From: Sulfurospirillum arsenophilum NBRC 109478
Lineage (GTDB): Bacteria; Campylobacterota; Campylobacteria; Campylobacterales; Sulfurospirillaceae
Direction of reading: 5' to 3'
DNA length: 64,000 nucleotides
Assembly: GCF_000813345.1 (NCBI RefSeq)
Contig: NZ_BBQF01000003.1
Location: 372,001-436,000, forward strand
Positions 6,633-14,413 of the stretch are shown in pieces. A program made the position numbers and the translations under genes. The notes below the pieces were generated by a model. It had not been told where the DNA came from. It ran no database searches and saw nothing but the letters and a program-made list of their open reading frames with translations. Every line of letters starts with the position of its first letter. Positions within the stretch are counted from its first letter, which is position 1.

Positions 6633-8732
6633 ATGCATAAAACACGCCTGATTCACCAAACGCCCCAGCGATTGCGCTATGTGAGCCATGCGCTTAGGTA
6701 TATCAATACCCATAGTCTCGCAGCTGATCTTAAAAAAATTGAGGGCGTGAGCGAAGTTCGCATCAATGCTAAAATTGGTTCAGTCGTTTTTGAAGGCGAT
6801 GAGTTGAATGCAGAAGTTCTTTTAAAACACCTTCAAGAACTTAACATTACGCCGTATCAAATGTGTGATACTACCATCAATGCGTGTTTTAATGACCGCG
6901 ATGAAAAACCAAGTGTAAAAGGCATTGTACGCTCAGGTATAGCATTGGCAGTTCAGCCATTCATTCCTCAGCCCAATCTTAAATTAGCCGTGAGTACACT
7001 TGCGAGTATTCCTTTACTCAAAGAGGGAACCATTGAGCTTTTCAGCGAAGGTTTAACCTCAAAAGTACTTGAAGCGATGGCGGTGGGTGTTTCTTTAGCG
7101 CGCCGTGATTACACAGCGGCCAATAGTACGAATTTGATGCTTGAAATTGGTGAATACATTGAAGAGACCACCGTTCATAAAAGTGATGATCTTATCAAAG
7201 AGCTTGCTAAACCCAATGTCGAAGAGGCGTGGATTGAAGTCGAAGTGGATGGAAAAATTACAGAAGAACGCATCCGTACTTCAGACGTTAAAGTCGGTGA
7301 CATCATCATTGTCGGTTCAGGCGATACGATTCCCATTGATGGGCATATTATCGATGGAACAGCTTCGATCAATCAAGTTTCGATGACAGGCGAAGCGGAA
7401 CCTGTGAAAAAAGAGCGCGGTGGACGGGTAATATCTGGTACGGTGGTTGAAGCAGGGCGCATTCGCATCTGGGCTGAACAAGTTGGTGATGACACCGCAA
7501 CACAGCGTATCAGGCACTACATCAAAAGCTCACTGGATGAAAAGTCCTCCATTGGTCTTAAAGCGACACGTTTAGCCGATAAGTTGGTTCCTATTACCTT
7601 AGGAATGGCAGGACTTTCGTATCTTATCAGACGTGATATGGCAAGTGTTGCGGCAGTTTTACAAGCGGATTACTCGTGTGCGCTCAAACTCGCTACACCG
7701 GTTGCGTTTAAAAATTCACTCTCTATTGCAGGACATCATGGCATTTTGATCAAAGGGGCCAAAGCGCTTGAAGCCCTTTCCCTTGTTGATACCTTTATTT
7801 TCGATAAGACAGGCACATTGACCCATGGTGAGCTTGAAGTGGTAGAGATTTGCTCATTTGATAAAGCATGGAGTGAAGATGCAATTTTAAATCTAACGGC
7901 CAGTGCCGAAGAGCACTACTTTCATCCTGTCGCTGAAGCGGTCGTAAAAGCGGCCAAAGAGCGTGGTTTTGTGCATATGCATCATGAAGAGGTTGAGTTT
8001 ATCGTAGCGCACGGTGTTCGCACCCAAATCAACGGTAAAGAGGCAATCATCGGAAGTCGCCACTTTTTAGAAGAAGATGAGCAAGTCTCCTTTAGCGAGC
8101 ATGAAGCCAAAATCGAGAAGTGTTTGGAAAATGGCAAGATTTTGTTGTACATCGCGTATAACAACAAGCTTTTAGGCACGATTGGTATGGTGGATCGCGT
8201 GCGTGAAAATGCCAAAGAAGCTCTTTTAAAACTACGTTCTTTAGGGGCTAAAGAGATCGTGATGCTGACAGGCGATGTGGAAGATAAAGCCCAAGCTTTA
8301 GCCAAAGAGCTTGGCATTGACACGGTGTACGCAAGACTTTTACCAACCGATAAATCCAGCATCGTGCAAGCGCTCAAAGAGAGTGGAAAACATGTTGCGT
8401 TTGTAGGTGATGGCATCAATGACGCACCCGCACTCATGAATGCCAATGTAGGCATAAGCATGTACAAAGGCGCTGACATCGCCAAAGCAACAGCTGACAT
8501 TAGTCTGCTCAAAGATGACATCGAAGCGGTTGTTGAAGCTAAAGTCTTAGCGAATAAAACGATGGCACGTATTCAGAGCAATTTTAATGCGACCGTTGGG
8601 ATTAACAGTTTTATATTGATAGGAGCGGCTGTGGGCTTGCTCAGCCCTGTTAAAACAGCCTTCTTGCACAATGGAACGACGATTGGATTATTACTCAATT
8701 CCATGCAAAAAATTCGTATTGAGAAAAGCTAA
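6633..8732 (+). CDS. P1B-type metal ATPase with N-terminal HMA_2 domain, FezB-like candidate
   Basis: 699 residues. Residues ~1-75 form an HMA_2-type domain without CxxC ('TPQRLRYVSHALRYI', 'VSEVRINAKIGSVVFEG'). Actuator motif 'SMTGEAEPV', phosphorylation motif 'DKTGTLTHG', nucleotide-domain 'HPVAEAVV' and hinge 'GDGINDAPAL' are all intact, so it should be active. The metal-site helix reads 'DYSCALKLATPVA': S-C-A instead of CPC, SPC, TPC or CPH, so the substrate is not classical Cu/Zn/Co. P1B-6-type ATPases (FezB) in ferrosome loci load iron into membrane-bounded granules. The neighbouring HMA_2, ferritin-like and small membrane genes make that the best reading here. Few helices precede the actuator domain. 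Confidence 0.8.
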   Translation: MHKTRLIHQTPQRLRYVSHALRYINTHSLAADLKKIEGVSEVRINAKIGSVVFEGDELNAEVLLKHLQELNITPYQMCDTTINACFNDRDEKPSVKGIVRSGIALAVQPFIPQPNLKLAVSTLASIPLLKEGTIELFSEGLTSKVLEAMAVGVSLARRDYTAANSTNLMLEIGEYIEETTVHKSDDLIKELAKPNVEEAWIEVEVDGKITEERIRTSDVKVGDIIIVGSGDTIPIDGHIIDGTASINQVSMTGEAEPVKKERGGRVISGTVVEAGRIRIWAEQVGDDTATQRIRHYIKSSLDEKSSIGLKATRLADKLVPITLGMAGLSYLIRRDMASVAAVLQADYSCALKLATPVAFKNSLSIAGHHGILIKGAKALEALSLVDTFIFDKTGTLTHGELEVVEICSFDKAWSEDAILNLTASAEEHYFHPVAEAVVKAAKERGFVHMHHEEVEFIVAHGVRTQINGKEAIIGSRHFLEEDEQVSFSEHEAKIEKCLENGKILLYIAYNNKLLGTIGMVDRVRENAKEALLKLRSLGAKEIVMLTGDVEDKAQALAKELGIDTVYARLLPTDKSSIVQALKESGKHVAFVGDGINDAPALMNANVGISMYKGADIAKATADISLLKDDIEAVVEAKVLANKTMARIQSNFNATVGINSFILIGAAVGLLSPVKTAFLHNGTTIGLLLNSMQKIRIEKS

Positions 8733-8760
8733 GCAGAGTCTTAGGGGAGAGGTTTTATAA

Positions 8761-8781
8761 TTATGATAACTTATATCATAA
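8761..8781. promoter_or_regulatory. perfect inverted repeat, Fur-like operator
   Basis: TTATGATA and TATCATAA form perfect 8-base arms around ACTTA. The core TGATA-N5-TATCA has the same arms and spacing as the Fur-like box at 2945, although only 11 of 15 core positions match. It sits directly before the Shine-Dalgarno of the 39-residue ORF at 8791, so occupancy would block that start or a promoter just upstream. Confidence 0.5.
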
Positions 8782-8790
8782 AGGATATTT

Positions 8791-8910
8791 ATGCCTCTTC
8801 TCTTTCCCCTTGGAATTGCCGCGGTTTTAACCTTGGCTTTAACGTATGAGACAGGAAAAAATGCAAAACGTAAATTTGATAAAAAAAGAGCTAAAACTAC
8901 CAAGCTTTAA
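8791..8910 (+). CDS. 39-residue single-helix membrane protein
   Basis: ATG 8791 follows 'AAAGGATATTT'. The product starts 'MPLLFPLGIAAVLTLALTY', one hydrophobic helix, then a strongly basic tail ('GKNAKRKFDKKRAKTTKL'). The layout of helix plus charged tail matches the other tiny proteins of the cluster. It lies directly behind the inverted repeat at 8761 and overlaps the next ORF by 50 bases in another frame. The good ribosome-binding site and the composition support a real gene, but it is short. Confidence 0.5.
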   Translation: MPLLFPLGIAAVLTLALTYETGKNAKRKFDKKRAKTTKL

Positions 8911-9184
8911 AAAATGGGACTTAGATACGAAAAAAGAGGTTGCTAAGATCGGTATGACCGCTTCGATGGCGATTGTGGTTGGTACTTCTTTTGGAATGAA
9001 GTCTAAGATTATGAAAAATCTTCATATTGGTGCAGGTGTGGCGCTTGTGGGTTTTTCACTGTGGCATCATATGCTCTATCAGCCGTCTAAAAAAAGCAGT
9101 GCCAAAGTGGCGCAAGAGACTACAACGCCTACTGAAGTGACTAAGCCAAAACGAACACGTAAACCAAAACCAAAAGAGGCATAA
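8861..9184 (+). CDS. small membrane protein at the end of the putative ferrosome cluster
   Basis: 107 residues from ATG 8861 ('ACAGGAAAAA' upstream; an in-frame ATG at 8846 is possible). A lysine-rich N-terminal third ('LDTKKEVAKIGMTASMAIV') leads into two hydrophobic segments ('MTASMAIVVGTSFGM' and 'IGAGVALVGFSLWHHMLY'), and the tail is a Pro/Lys-rich 'PKRTRKPKPKEA'. No family recognised. The tail contains the left arm of the terminator that closes the cluster. The overlap with the 39-residue ORF suggests coupled translation. Confidence 0.65.
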   Translation: MQNVNLIKKELKLPSFKKWDLDTKKEVAKIGMTASMAIVVGTSFGMKSKIMKNLHIGAGVALVGFSLWHHMLYQPSKKSSAKVAQETTTPTEVTKPKRTRKPKPKEA

Positions 9185-9194
9185 GTCCTCTTTT
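9172..9194. terminator. bidirectional terminator between convergent genes
   Basis: AAAAGAGG and CCTCTTTT are perfect 8-base arms around a 7-base loop. The arm T/A runs give a U tract in both directions. The hairpin overlaps the stop codons of both convergent genes. Confidence 0.65.
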
Positions 9195-9825
9195 AGCGGT
9201 TTTGGTAGCGTTTCATTGTTTCGCTAATTAACTCTATTGTGTTATCGATCCCCATTTTAGAGGTGTTGATGCAAAGATTATATTGTGTTGCATCGCTCCA
9301 TGTTTTTTCTACTAAAAGCTGATGATAGCGCGCTCGCTCACCATCGCTTTGCTCGATCATTTTCTCTGCTTCTTTTCCTGAAACTTTGTAAAGTTCTTCT
9401 ATACGTTTTTTGCGAAACTTAGTATCTGCGTATAAAAAAACACTCAGATGATTTGGGTTGTCACGTAAAATGTGCGAACCACACCTGCCTATAATGACAG
9501 CAGAGCGGTTTTTAGCAATGCGTTGAATAATTTCTGACTCGACTTTAAAAATTGCCTCTTCGGTTGGAACAAAGAGCTGGGGTGGAAGATAAACATCGGG
9601 GCTACAGATGGTCGATTGAAAGAAGGATTGCCAAAAAGAGGGCGTTTTTTCATCGATGGATTCAAGGTCATCTTCTTGAATCGAAAACGCTTTGGCTGCT
9701 TGCGCTATAATCTCTCGATCAACATAGCCGATGTCGAGTTTTTTTGCTAATTTTTGTCCAATGTAGGCTCCACCACTTCCAATTTGACGGCTAATGGTAA
9801 TAATCGTATGTAAAGGCTCTTGCAT
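9193..9825 (-). CDS. cytidylate kinase-like protein
   Basis: 210 residues from ATG 9825, which has 'GAGGAG' 9 bases upstream; a longer TTG start at 9855 is possible but has a poorer site. The N-terminus 'ITISRQIGSGGAYIGQKLA' is the variant P-loop of the Cytidylate_kin2 family, followed by 'IGYVDREII' and, mid-protein, 'SAVIIGRCGSHIL' and 'RKKRIEELY'. These proteins resemble CMP kinase but usually coexist with a true cmk gene, and their substrate is unknown. It stands alone, convergent to the putative ferrosome cluster and divergent from the 7TM kinase. Confidence 0.8.
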   Translation of the reverse strand: MQEPLHTIITISRQIGSGGAYIGQKLAKKLDIGYVDREIIAQAAKAFSIQEDDLESIDEKTPSFWQSFFQSTICSPDVYLPPQLFVPTEEAIFKVESEIIQRIAKNRSAVIIGRCGSHILRDNPNHLSVFLYADTKFRKKRIEELYKVSGKEAEKMIEQSDGERARYHQLLVEKTWSDATQYNLCINTSKMGIDNTIELISETMKRYQNR

Positions 9826-10104
9826 CTGTGCTATCTCCTCAAAGCGAATACTCAATGTACCTAAGTACAGTTGTTAAGTATACTCCTCTCTTCCCTATAA
9901 AATAAATAAAAAATTCTCAAAAGAATCTTTTTTACTTCATGTAAGGACACTTTTTTCCGATATACGACTGAGGGCTAAAATTCGCTAGAATAGAGCATAA
10001 AGAGAAGTGATAAAGCTTTACATGTAAAGTAAAAATGCTTCCTTGTTTTGAGCATTTATCCACAGCACTCATACGATCATCATGACACGAAAGGCTTTTA
10101 AGGG

Positions 10105-11949
10105 ATGTTATCTCTTCGATTCATTATTTTAATGCTTTTTTCATCACTGATGTATGCGAGTAGCTCCTTAACCATTGATGCTAAAACTCCTTTTTACGAC
10201 CTTCTTCCGCACAGTGAAATTTATATCGATCAAACGCACTCTTTAACGATGGATGATTTTGAAAAAAAAGAGATTGCATGGAGTGCAAATGAGAAAAAGC
10301 TTCTGGGTTTTGGCTATGCTCCAAGCTTTGATGTGTGGGTGAAATTTACACTCACCAATGCAACGGATGAAGTCCTTGAGAAGATTCTTGAATATGATAA
10401 TACGATTACATCCGAAATCCAATTTTATGAACCTCTCCACCAAAATCCTCTTAAAGAGGGTCTTTTTCATATTGACAGTGATCGTAAAACGATCAACCCT
10501 ATTTTTAGGATTTCGCTTTCACCGCATGAATCTAAAACGTATTATCTTAAAGTACATTCGTATATTACGGCGCTTATCGTTAAGTTAAATCTATGGGAGA
10601 GTGAGCGTTTTTATGAAAAAGAGATCGTGCATCAACTCTGTTTGGCACTCTTTTTTGGAGCCATCAGCATTCTTGCCATCTACAATCTTTTTCTCTTTTT
10701 CTTTACGAAAGATGTCAGTTATCTTTACTATGTTCTCTACATCGTTGGCGTTATGGTGCATCATGGCATTTACGTGGGAATTGCCAATATTTACCTTTTA
10801 AATCAAGAGTGGGTTATACGCCTCATTGGCTTATCGCCTTTCATTGTCGCTTTTCCTATAGCTGCTCTAGCCTTTTTTTCACGCTCTTTTTTACGCATTA
10901 AACAGTATCCATTGCTCAATAAAATACTCAACATCTACCTCATTGTCTTTTCTCTTTTTCTCATGACGACGCTCTTAACCAATGCATTGCATCCGTATCG
11001 CAATATCTTTTTTATCTCCCTTTTGGTTTATCTTTTCATCGTAGCCATTTATGCGGCCTTGAAGAAAAACAGACAGGCCTATTTTATTCTCTTTGGGTGG
11101 ATTACGATTTTGGTAGCATTTTTCTTTATGTTCCTCTCCAGTGCAGGTATTTTTAATATATATGAACACGTGCGTTATTTTGTTGAACTCTGCATTGTCT
11201 TAGAAGCACTTATCTTTTCCATCGCCTTAGCCGATAGAATTAAACAGCTTCAAAAAGATAAAGAGATTGCCAATGAAACACTAATTCATCAGCAAAAAAA
11301 TGAACAACAACGCCTAGAGCTTAAAGTCATCGAAAAAACAAAAAACCTCAATGTTGCGCTTGATGAAAAAGAGTTACTGCTTAAAGAGCTAAACCACAGA
11401 GTGAAGAACAACATGCAGATGATTGTCTCGCTTGTGCGTTTGCAAAAAGATGAAATAAGCGATGAAAAATTGCAAGATATTCTCCAAACGGTGTACAACA
11501 GAATCAATGCTATGAGCCATCTCCATGATCTTTTATACAAACAAGAGACCATTTTACATGTAAACACATACGACTATTTTTCGCTTCTGATGGAAGAGTT
11601 GGAGGAGAGCTATGAAAAAGATATCGCCATTCATTTTGATATTAAAACCGATCTGAAAATCGATCAAGCAATGTATTGCGGACTGATTCTCAATGAGCTG
11701 ATGACCAATGCTTTTAAATACGCTTTCCCCAATGGGAAGGGCAGTATTCACATTTTTTTGAACAAAGTCAACGAGCAGTATCATCTACGTGTTTATGATG
11801 ATGGTATAGGGTACGTTCAAGAGCAAACGTCTCACTCATTAGGGTTGGTTTTGGTTGAAACACTCACAGTCCAGCAACTCAAAGGAAAGATCAGTGTCGA
11901 TTCAAGTCAAGGTGTTAACGTAGAAATTACATGGAGTGCGCATGATTAA
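10105..11949 (+). CDS. 7TMR-DISM sensor histidine kinase (HisKA_2)
   Basis: 614 residues. A signal sequence (residues ~1-20) precedes a periplasmic 7TMR-DISMED2-like beta domain (~25-165). Seven hydrophobic helices follow at ~175-375 ('ALFFGAISILAIYNLFLFFF' onward), then a coiled coil. The kinase core has the HisKA_2 H-box 'LKELNHRVKNNMQMIVSL' with the phospho-acceptor His, and an HATPase with 'LNELMTNAFKYAF' (N-box) and 'VYDDGIGY' (G1). It senses an unknown extracellular ligand, probably a carbohydrate or lipid, and signals to the response regulator whose start overlaps its last codons. 'AAGGG' precedes the start. Confidence 0.88.
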   Translation: MLSLRFIILMLFSSLMYASSSLTIDAKTPFYDLLPHSEIYIDQTHSLTMDDFEKKEIAWSANEKKLLGFGYAPSFDVWVKFTLTNATDEVLEKILEYDNTITSEIQFYEPLHQNPLKEGLFHIDSDRKTINPIFRISLSPHESKTYYLKVHSYITALIVKLNLWESERFYEKEIVHQLCLALFFGAISILAIYNLFLFFFTKDVSYLYYVLYIVGVMVHHGIYVGIANIYLLNQEWVIRLIGLSPFIVAFPIAALAFFSRSFLRIKQYPLLNKILNIYLIVFSLFLMTTLLTNALHPYRNIFFISLLVYLFIVAIYAALKKNRQAYFILFGWITILVAFFFMFLSSAGIFNIYEHVRYFVELCIVLEALIFSIALADRIKQLQKDKEIANETLIHQQKNEQQRLELKVIEKTKNLNVALDEKELLLKELNHRVKNNMQMIVSLVRLQKDEISDEKLQDILQTVYNRINAMSHLHDLLYKQETILHVNTYDYFSLLMEELEESYEKDIAIHFDIKTDLKIDQAMYCGLILNELMTNAFKYAFPNGKGSIHIFLNKVNEQYHLRVYDDGIGYVQEQTSHSLGLVLVETLTVQQLKGKISVDSSQGVNVEITWSAHD

Positions 11950-12631
11950 AACAAAACTGTTGATTGTTGAAGATGAATCGATCGTTGCACTGGATATTAA
12001 AAATGCTCTGGTCAAATTGGGGCACGAAGTGATTGCATGCGTTACCAATGCGGACGATGCTATAGCTTGCATTAAGAAAAATAGACCCGATATTATCATC
12101 ATGGATATACACTTAAACCATAGCAAAGATGGCATCGAAACGGCTGAAGAGATTCAAAAAATTGCAAATATTCCTATCATCTATTTGACCGCCTATGCCG
12201 ATGATGACACCATTAGTAGAGCTGTTAAAACCAATCCTATTGGTTATTTAATTAAGCCTTTTAAACGCGAAGAGTTGAAATCAACCATATTGCTTGGCTT
12301 GCATAAAAAAACGATGACGGAAAATGCTATTGCAGATATGCGCCTCACTTTTTTGGGATTTAATTATAGTTATGATCTTAACGGTGAGCAACTTTTTTAC
12401 AACAATATTCCTATTAAACTCAGTATCAATGAAAATTTACTCTTAAAAATATTGATTGAAGCCAAAGGGAAAGTCATCTCATTTACAGAATTAGAGTATT
12501 TCATTTGGCCCAATAGTCCTATCAGTAGAAGTACACTTCGAACACTTATCTACAGAACCAGAGCCAAATTAGAATACAAAATCATTGAGACGATTCCCTT
12601 TGTGGGGTGTAAACTCACCCCCGTTTCCTAG
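11942..12631 (+). CDS. response regulator with winged-helix output
   Basis: 229 residues from ATG 11942, overlapping the kinase stop by 8 bases. Receiver domain at residues ~4-120 with 'VEDES', the phospho-accepting Asp in 'IIIMDIHLNH', the Thr in 'YLTAYAD' and Lys in 'LIKPFKREEL'. The C-terminal ~85 residues form an OmpR/PhoB-type winged helix ('LKILIEAKGKVISFTELEY...SRSTLRTLIYRTRAKL'). It is the cognate partner of the 7TM kinase. Its stop is 1 base from the stop of the convergent acyltransferase-like gene, leaving no room for a terminator between them. Confidence 0.88.
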   Translation: MIKTKLLIVEDESIVALDIKNALVKLGHEVIACVTNADDAIACIKKNRPDIIIMDIHLNHSKDGIETAEEIQKIANIPIIYLTAYADDDTISRAVKTNPIGYLIKPFKREELKSTILLGLHKKTMTENAIADMRLTFLGFNYSYDLNGEQLFYNNIPIKLSINENLLLKILIEAKGKVISFTELEYFIWPNSPISRSTLRTLIYRTRAKLEYKIIETIPFVGCKLTPVS

Positions 12632-12632
12632 G

Positions 12633-13382
12633 CTATCTTAAAAAGCATTTTTTGAAGAAGTCAGACACCTGCCTCATGTCCCATGAAAGCACCAAAATAG
12701 CTTTATCAAGATTGCCATAAGCGTCTAGCTCTTTTTCGATTTTCATACCGCCAAATTTAGCGTACAAATTATAATGGTCACTGGTAATGGCGGCTAAAAT
12801 GAGATTGACCTTCTCTGGATTTTGGAGCGCAAGCTCATAGATACCCTTGTAAAAATTCTTAAACTCCAACCCTAACCCTTTATCACTCTGCTTGACCACT
12901 TGCCTCGACAACTCCACCAGTTTATGTTCTCTTAAATAGTCCAATGAAACATTTTTTTCGGTGGGAAGAAAATGCTTCTCATCAAAAATAAGCCGAATGG
13001 AGCCACTTATCTCTTGTTCACTTTGGTAGTAAAAAATAGCAGAGTGTGTATCGTAGGTATCAAAATTGAGCCCTTCAATTTCATCTTTAAATTCACGCTG
13101 ATACCCTTTTGTCGCATAGACCTCACTGCGTAATGTAAAAACTTTAATGAGCTCTTCTGCTGTGGTGGTGAGTTTGAGTATTTTTTGCTCATTGTTCCAT
13201 GCCAACTTTTTATTAAAGGAGATACTTTCTTCAATGATCTCTTCTAAAAAAAGCCTTTTTTGAAAGAGCCCTAATGCCCTCTCTTGCGTAGGTTCCAAGG
13301 ATTCATTGTTGTGTGGATGTGCATCTTCTCGCACTAACGCTTTAAGCTGCGTTAATGCACCATTTTTGTTGATGTATACCAT
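12633..13382 (-). CDS. N-acyl amino acid synthase-like (FeeM/GNAT) protein
   Basis: 249 residues from ATG 13382 ('AAAGGAG' upstream; ten more in-frame residues are possible). From about residue 80 the protein follows the FeeM/autoinducer-synthase branch of the GNAT fold: 'FTLRSEVYATKGYQ', 'GSIRLIFDEKHFLPTE', 'LVELSRQVVKQS' and 'AAITSDHYNLYAKFGGMKIEK'. These enzymes transfer a long acyl chain, usually from acyl carrier protein, to an amino acid or related amine. The N-terminal ~75 residues are extra and of unknown role. The gene faces the biosynthetic run at 13581 across a 198-base shared promoter region containing a large inverted repeat, so the two may be co-regulated. Confidence 0.65.
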   Translation of the reverse strand: MVYINKNGALTQLKALVREDAHPHNNESLEPTQERALGLFQKRLFLEEIIEESISFNKKLAWNNEQKILKLTTTAEELIKVFTLRSEVYATKGYQREFKDEIEGLNFDTYDTHSAIFYYQSEQEISGSIRLIFDEKHFLPTEKNVSLDYLREHKLVELSRQVVKQSDKGLGLEFKNFYKGIYELALQNPEKVNLILAAITSDHYNLYAKFGGMKIEKELDAYGNLDKAILVLSWDMRQVSDFFKKCFLR

Positions 13383-13425
13383 GTTCTCTCCTTTAAAATT
13401 GGGATACAACAATCCTACAAGAAGG

Positions 13426-13477
13426 GCGTCACAGTTAACGTCACTAAAAATAAAAGCTGTGACGCAAACTGTGACGC
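13426..13477. repeat. large inverted repeat between divergent genes, candidate operator
   Basis: Left arm GCGTCACAGTTAACGTCAC (13426-13444) and right arm GTGACGCAAACTGTGACGC (13459-13477) pair at 17 of 19 positions around a 14-base spacer. Each arm contains two copies of the GTGACG half-site. The element lies 44 bases before the minus-strand start at 13382 and 104 bases before the plus-strand start at 13581. A 22-base stretch including the right arm (13457-13478) recurs exactly at 19991-20012. A perfect TTTACATGTAAA lies at 13516-13527 in the same intergenic region. Confidence 0.7.
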
Positions 13478-13580
13478 GAATGATTTATAATTTTTACAGT
13501 GTATGAGAAGAAGTCTTTACATGTAAAGAGAAGAGTTGTTGAAATTGATGGAATTTATTACATTAACATAAGGGGTTAGA

Positions 13581-14408
13581 ATGAGTCTTTTGGTTAAAAG
13601 GTCAATGTTAGAGACAATGCAAGATGTGATAGATATGCTACCACCGAGCATTATCAAAGAGGCGATTGCAATGACGATGTCCAGCAAAAAAGAGAGCTTC
13701 ACCACAATAGAAGCCATTTTTAGAAAAGTATGCTCTAAAAAATATCCCAATAAAACACTGAGTTTTTTTCTCAATGGTTGGAAAGCCACTCACTTAAAGA
13801 TGCTCCCTATTTATGGGCTTTCTTGCAGACTGAATACGTTAGGTTTTGAGTGTAAAAATCCTGCTCAAAAACTGGATTATTTAGAAGCTTCAGCGTTTAA
13901 CTCTAGTACGAGCCATGAAGATTTAGGTCTTGGATTTGATGCGATTTCACATGGCAGATTGTACGATGAGTTTGCCTATGCGATGCTCAAGAATGATGAG
14001 TGGAAACTAAGCTGTTACGATACCAAAGAGGCAAATGCCTTTTCAGGGTGGGTTTATCGCAGTATGCTTTTAAACACCATTCCTTATGCCTTGTGCATCA
14101 ATATGGTCTCTGAATTTTACAATCATGCTGAGTATGCGTACAGTTACCAAACGTTCAAATACAGTATGGAGAACTTTTACAACTTAGAGGGTAATGCATT
14201 GGAAGATGCTATACGTTATATCGATGTGCATAACCAGTATGAGACAGAAATTCATCACTTTTTAGCCGTTCTTAATTCCATTCAAAAATACGAAGATGCT
14301 TCGGGTGAGAAAATAACAAAAGAGTTGATAACGGAGGTTATCAATACCTATATTGACTTGATTTTAGTTGCTTTTGAAGCCATATCAAAAAAATTTGGTA
14401 AAGATTGA
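13581..14408 (+). CDS. haem-oxygenase-like diiron (HDO-type) protein
   Basis: 275 residues, all-helical, with 'AAGGGG' before the start. Near residue 215 'YIDVHNQYETEIHHF' gives an H-x3-E-x3-H pattern like the iron-containing redox enzymes of the Haem_oxygenas_2/HDO group. Upstream, 'GFDAISHGRLYDEFAY' and 'YNHAEYAYSYQTF' could supply further ligands. HDO enzymes use a diiron centre to oxidise or cleave amino acids and fatty acids. It is the first of five tightly packed genes with racemase, adenylation, ATP-grasp and glycosyltransferase functions. The assignment rests on the helix motif and context, so it is moderate. No signal peptide. Confidence 0.5.
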   Translation: MSLLVKRSMLETMQDVIDMLPPSIIKEAIAMTMSSKKESFTTIEAIFRKVCSKKYPNKTLSFFLNGWKATHLKMLPIYGLSCRLNTLGFECKNPAQKLDYLEASAFNSSTSHEDLGLGFDAISHGRLYDEFAYAMLKNDEWKLSCYDTKEANAFSGWVYRSMLLNTIPYALCINMVSEFYNHAEYAYSYQTFKYSMENFYNLEGNALEDAIRYIDVHNQYETEIHHFLAVLNSIQKYEDASGEKITKELITEVINTYIDLILVAFEAISKKFGKD

Positions 14409-14413
14409 TAGCG

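Noticed and set aside
7982-8521. 179-codon minus-strand open frame inside the P-type ATPase gene
   Set aside because: Serine- and leucine-rich shadow of a well-supported gene, with no start signal or motif.
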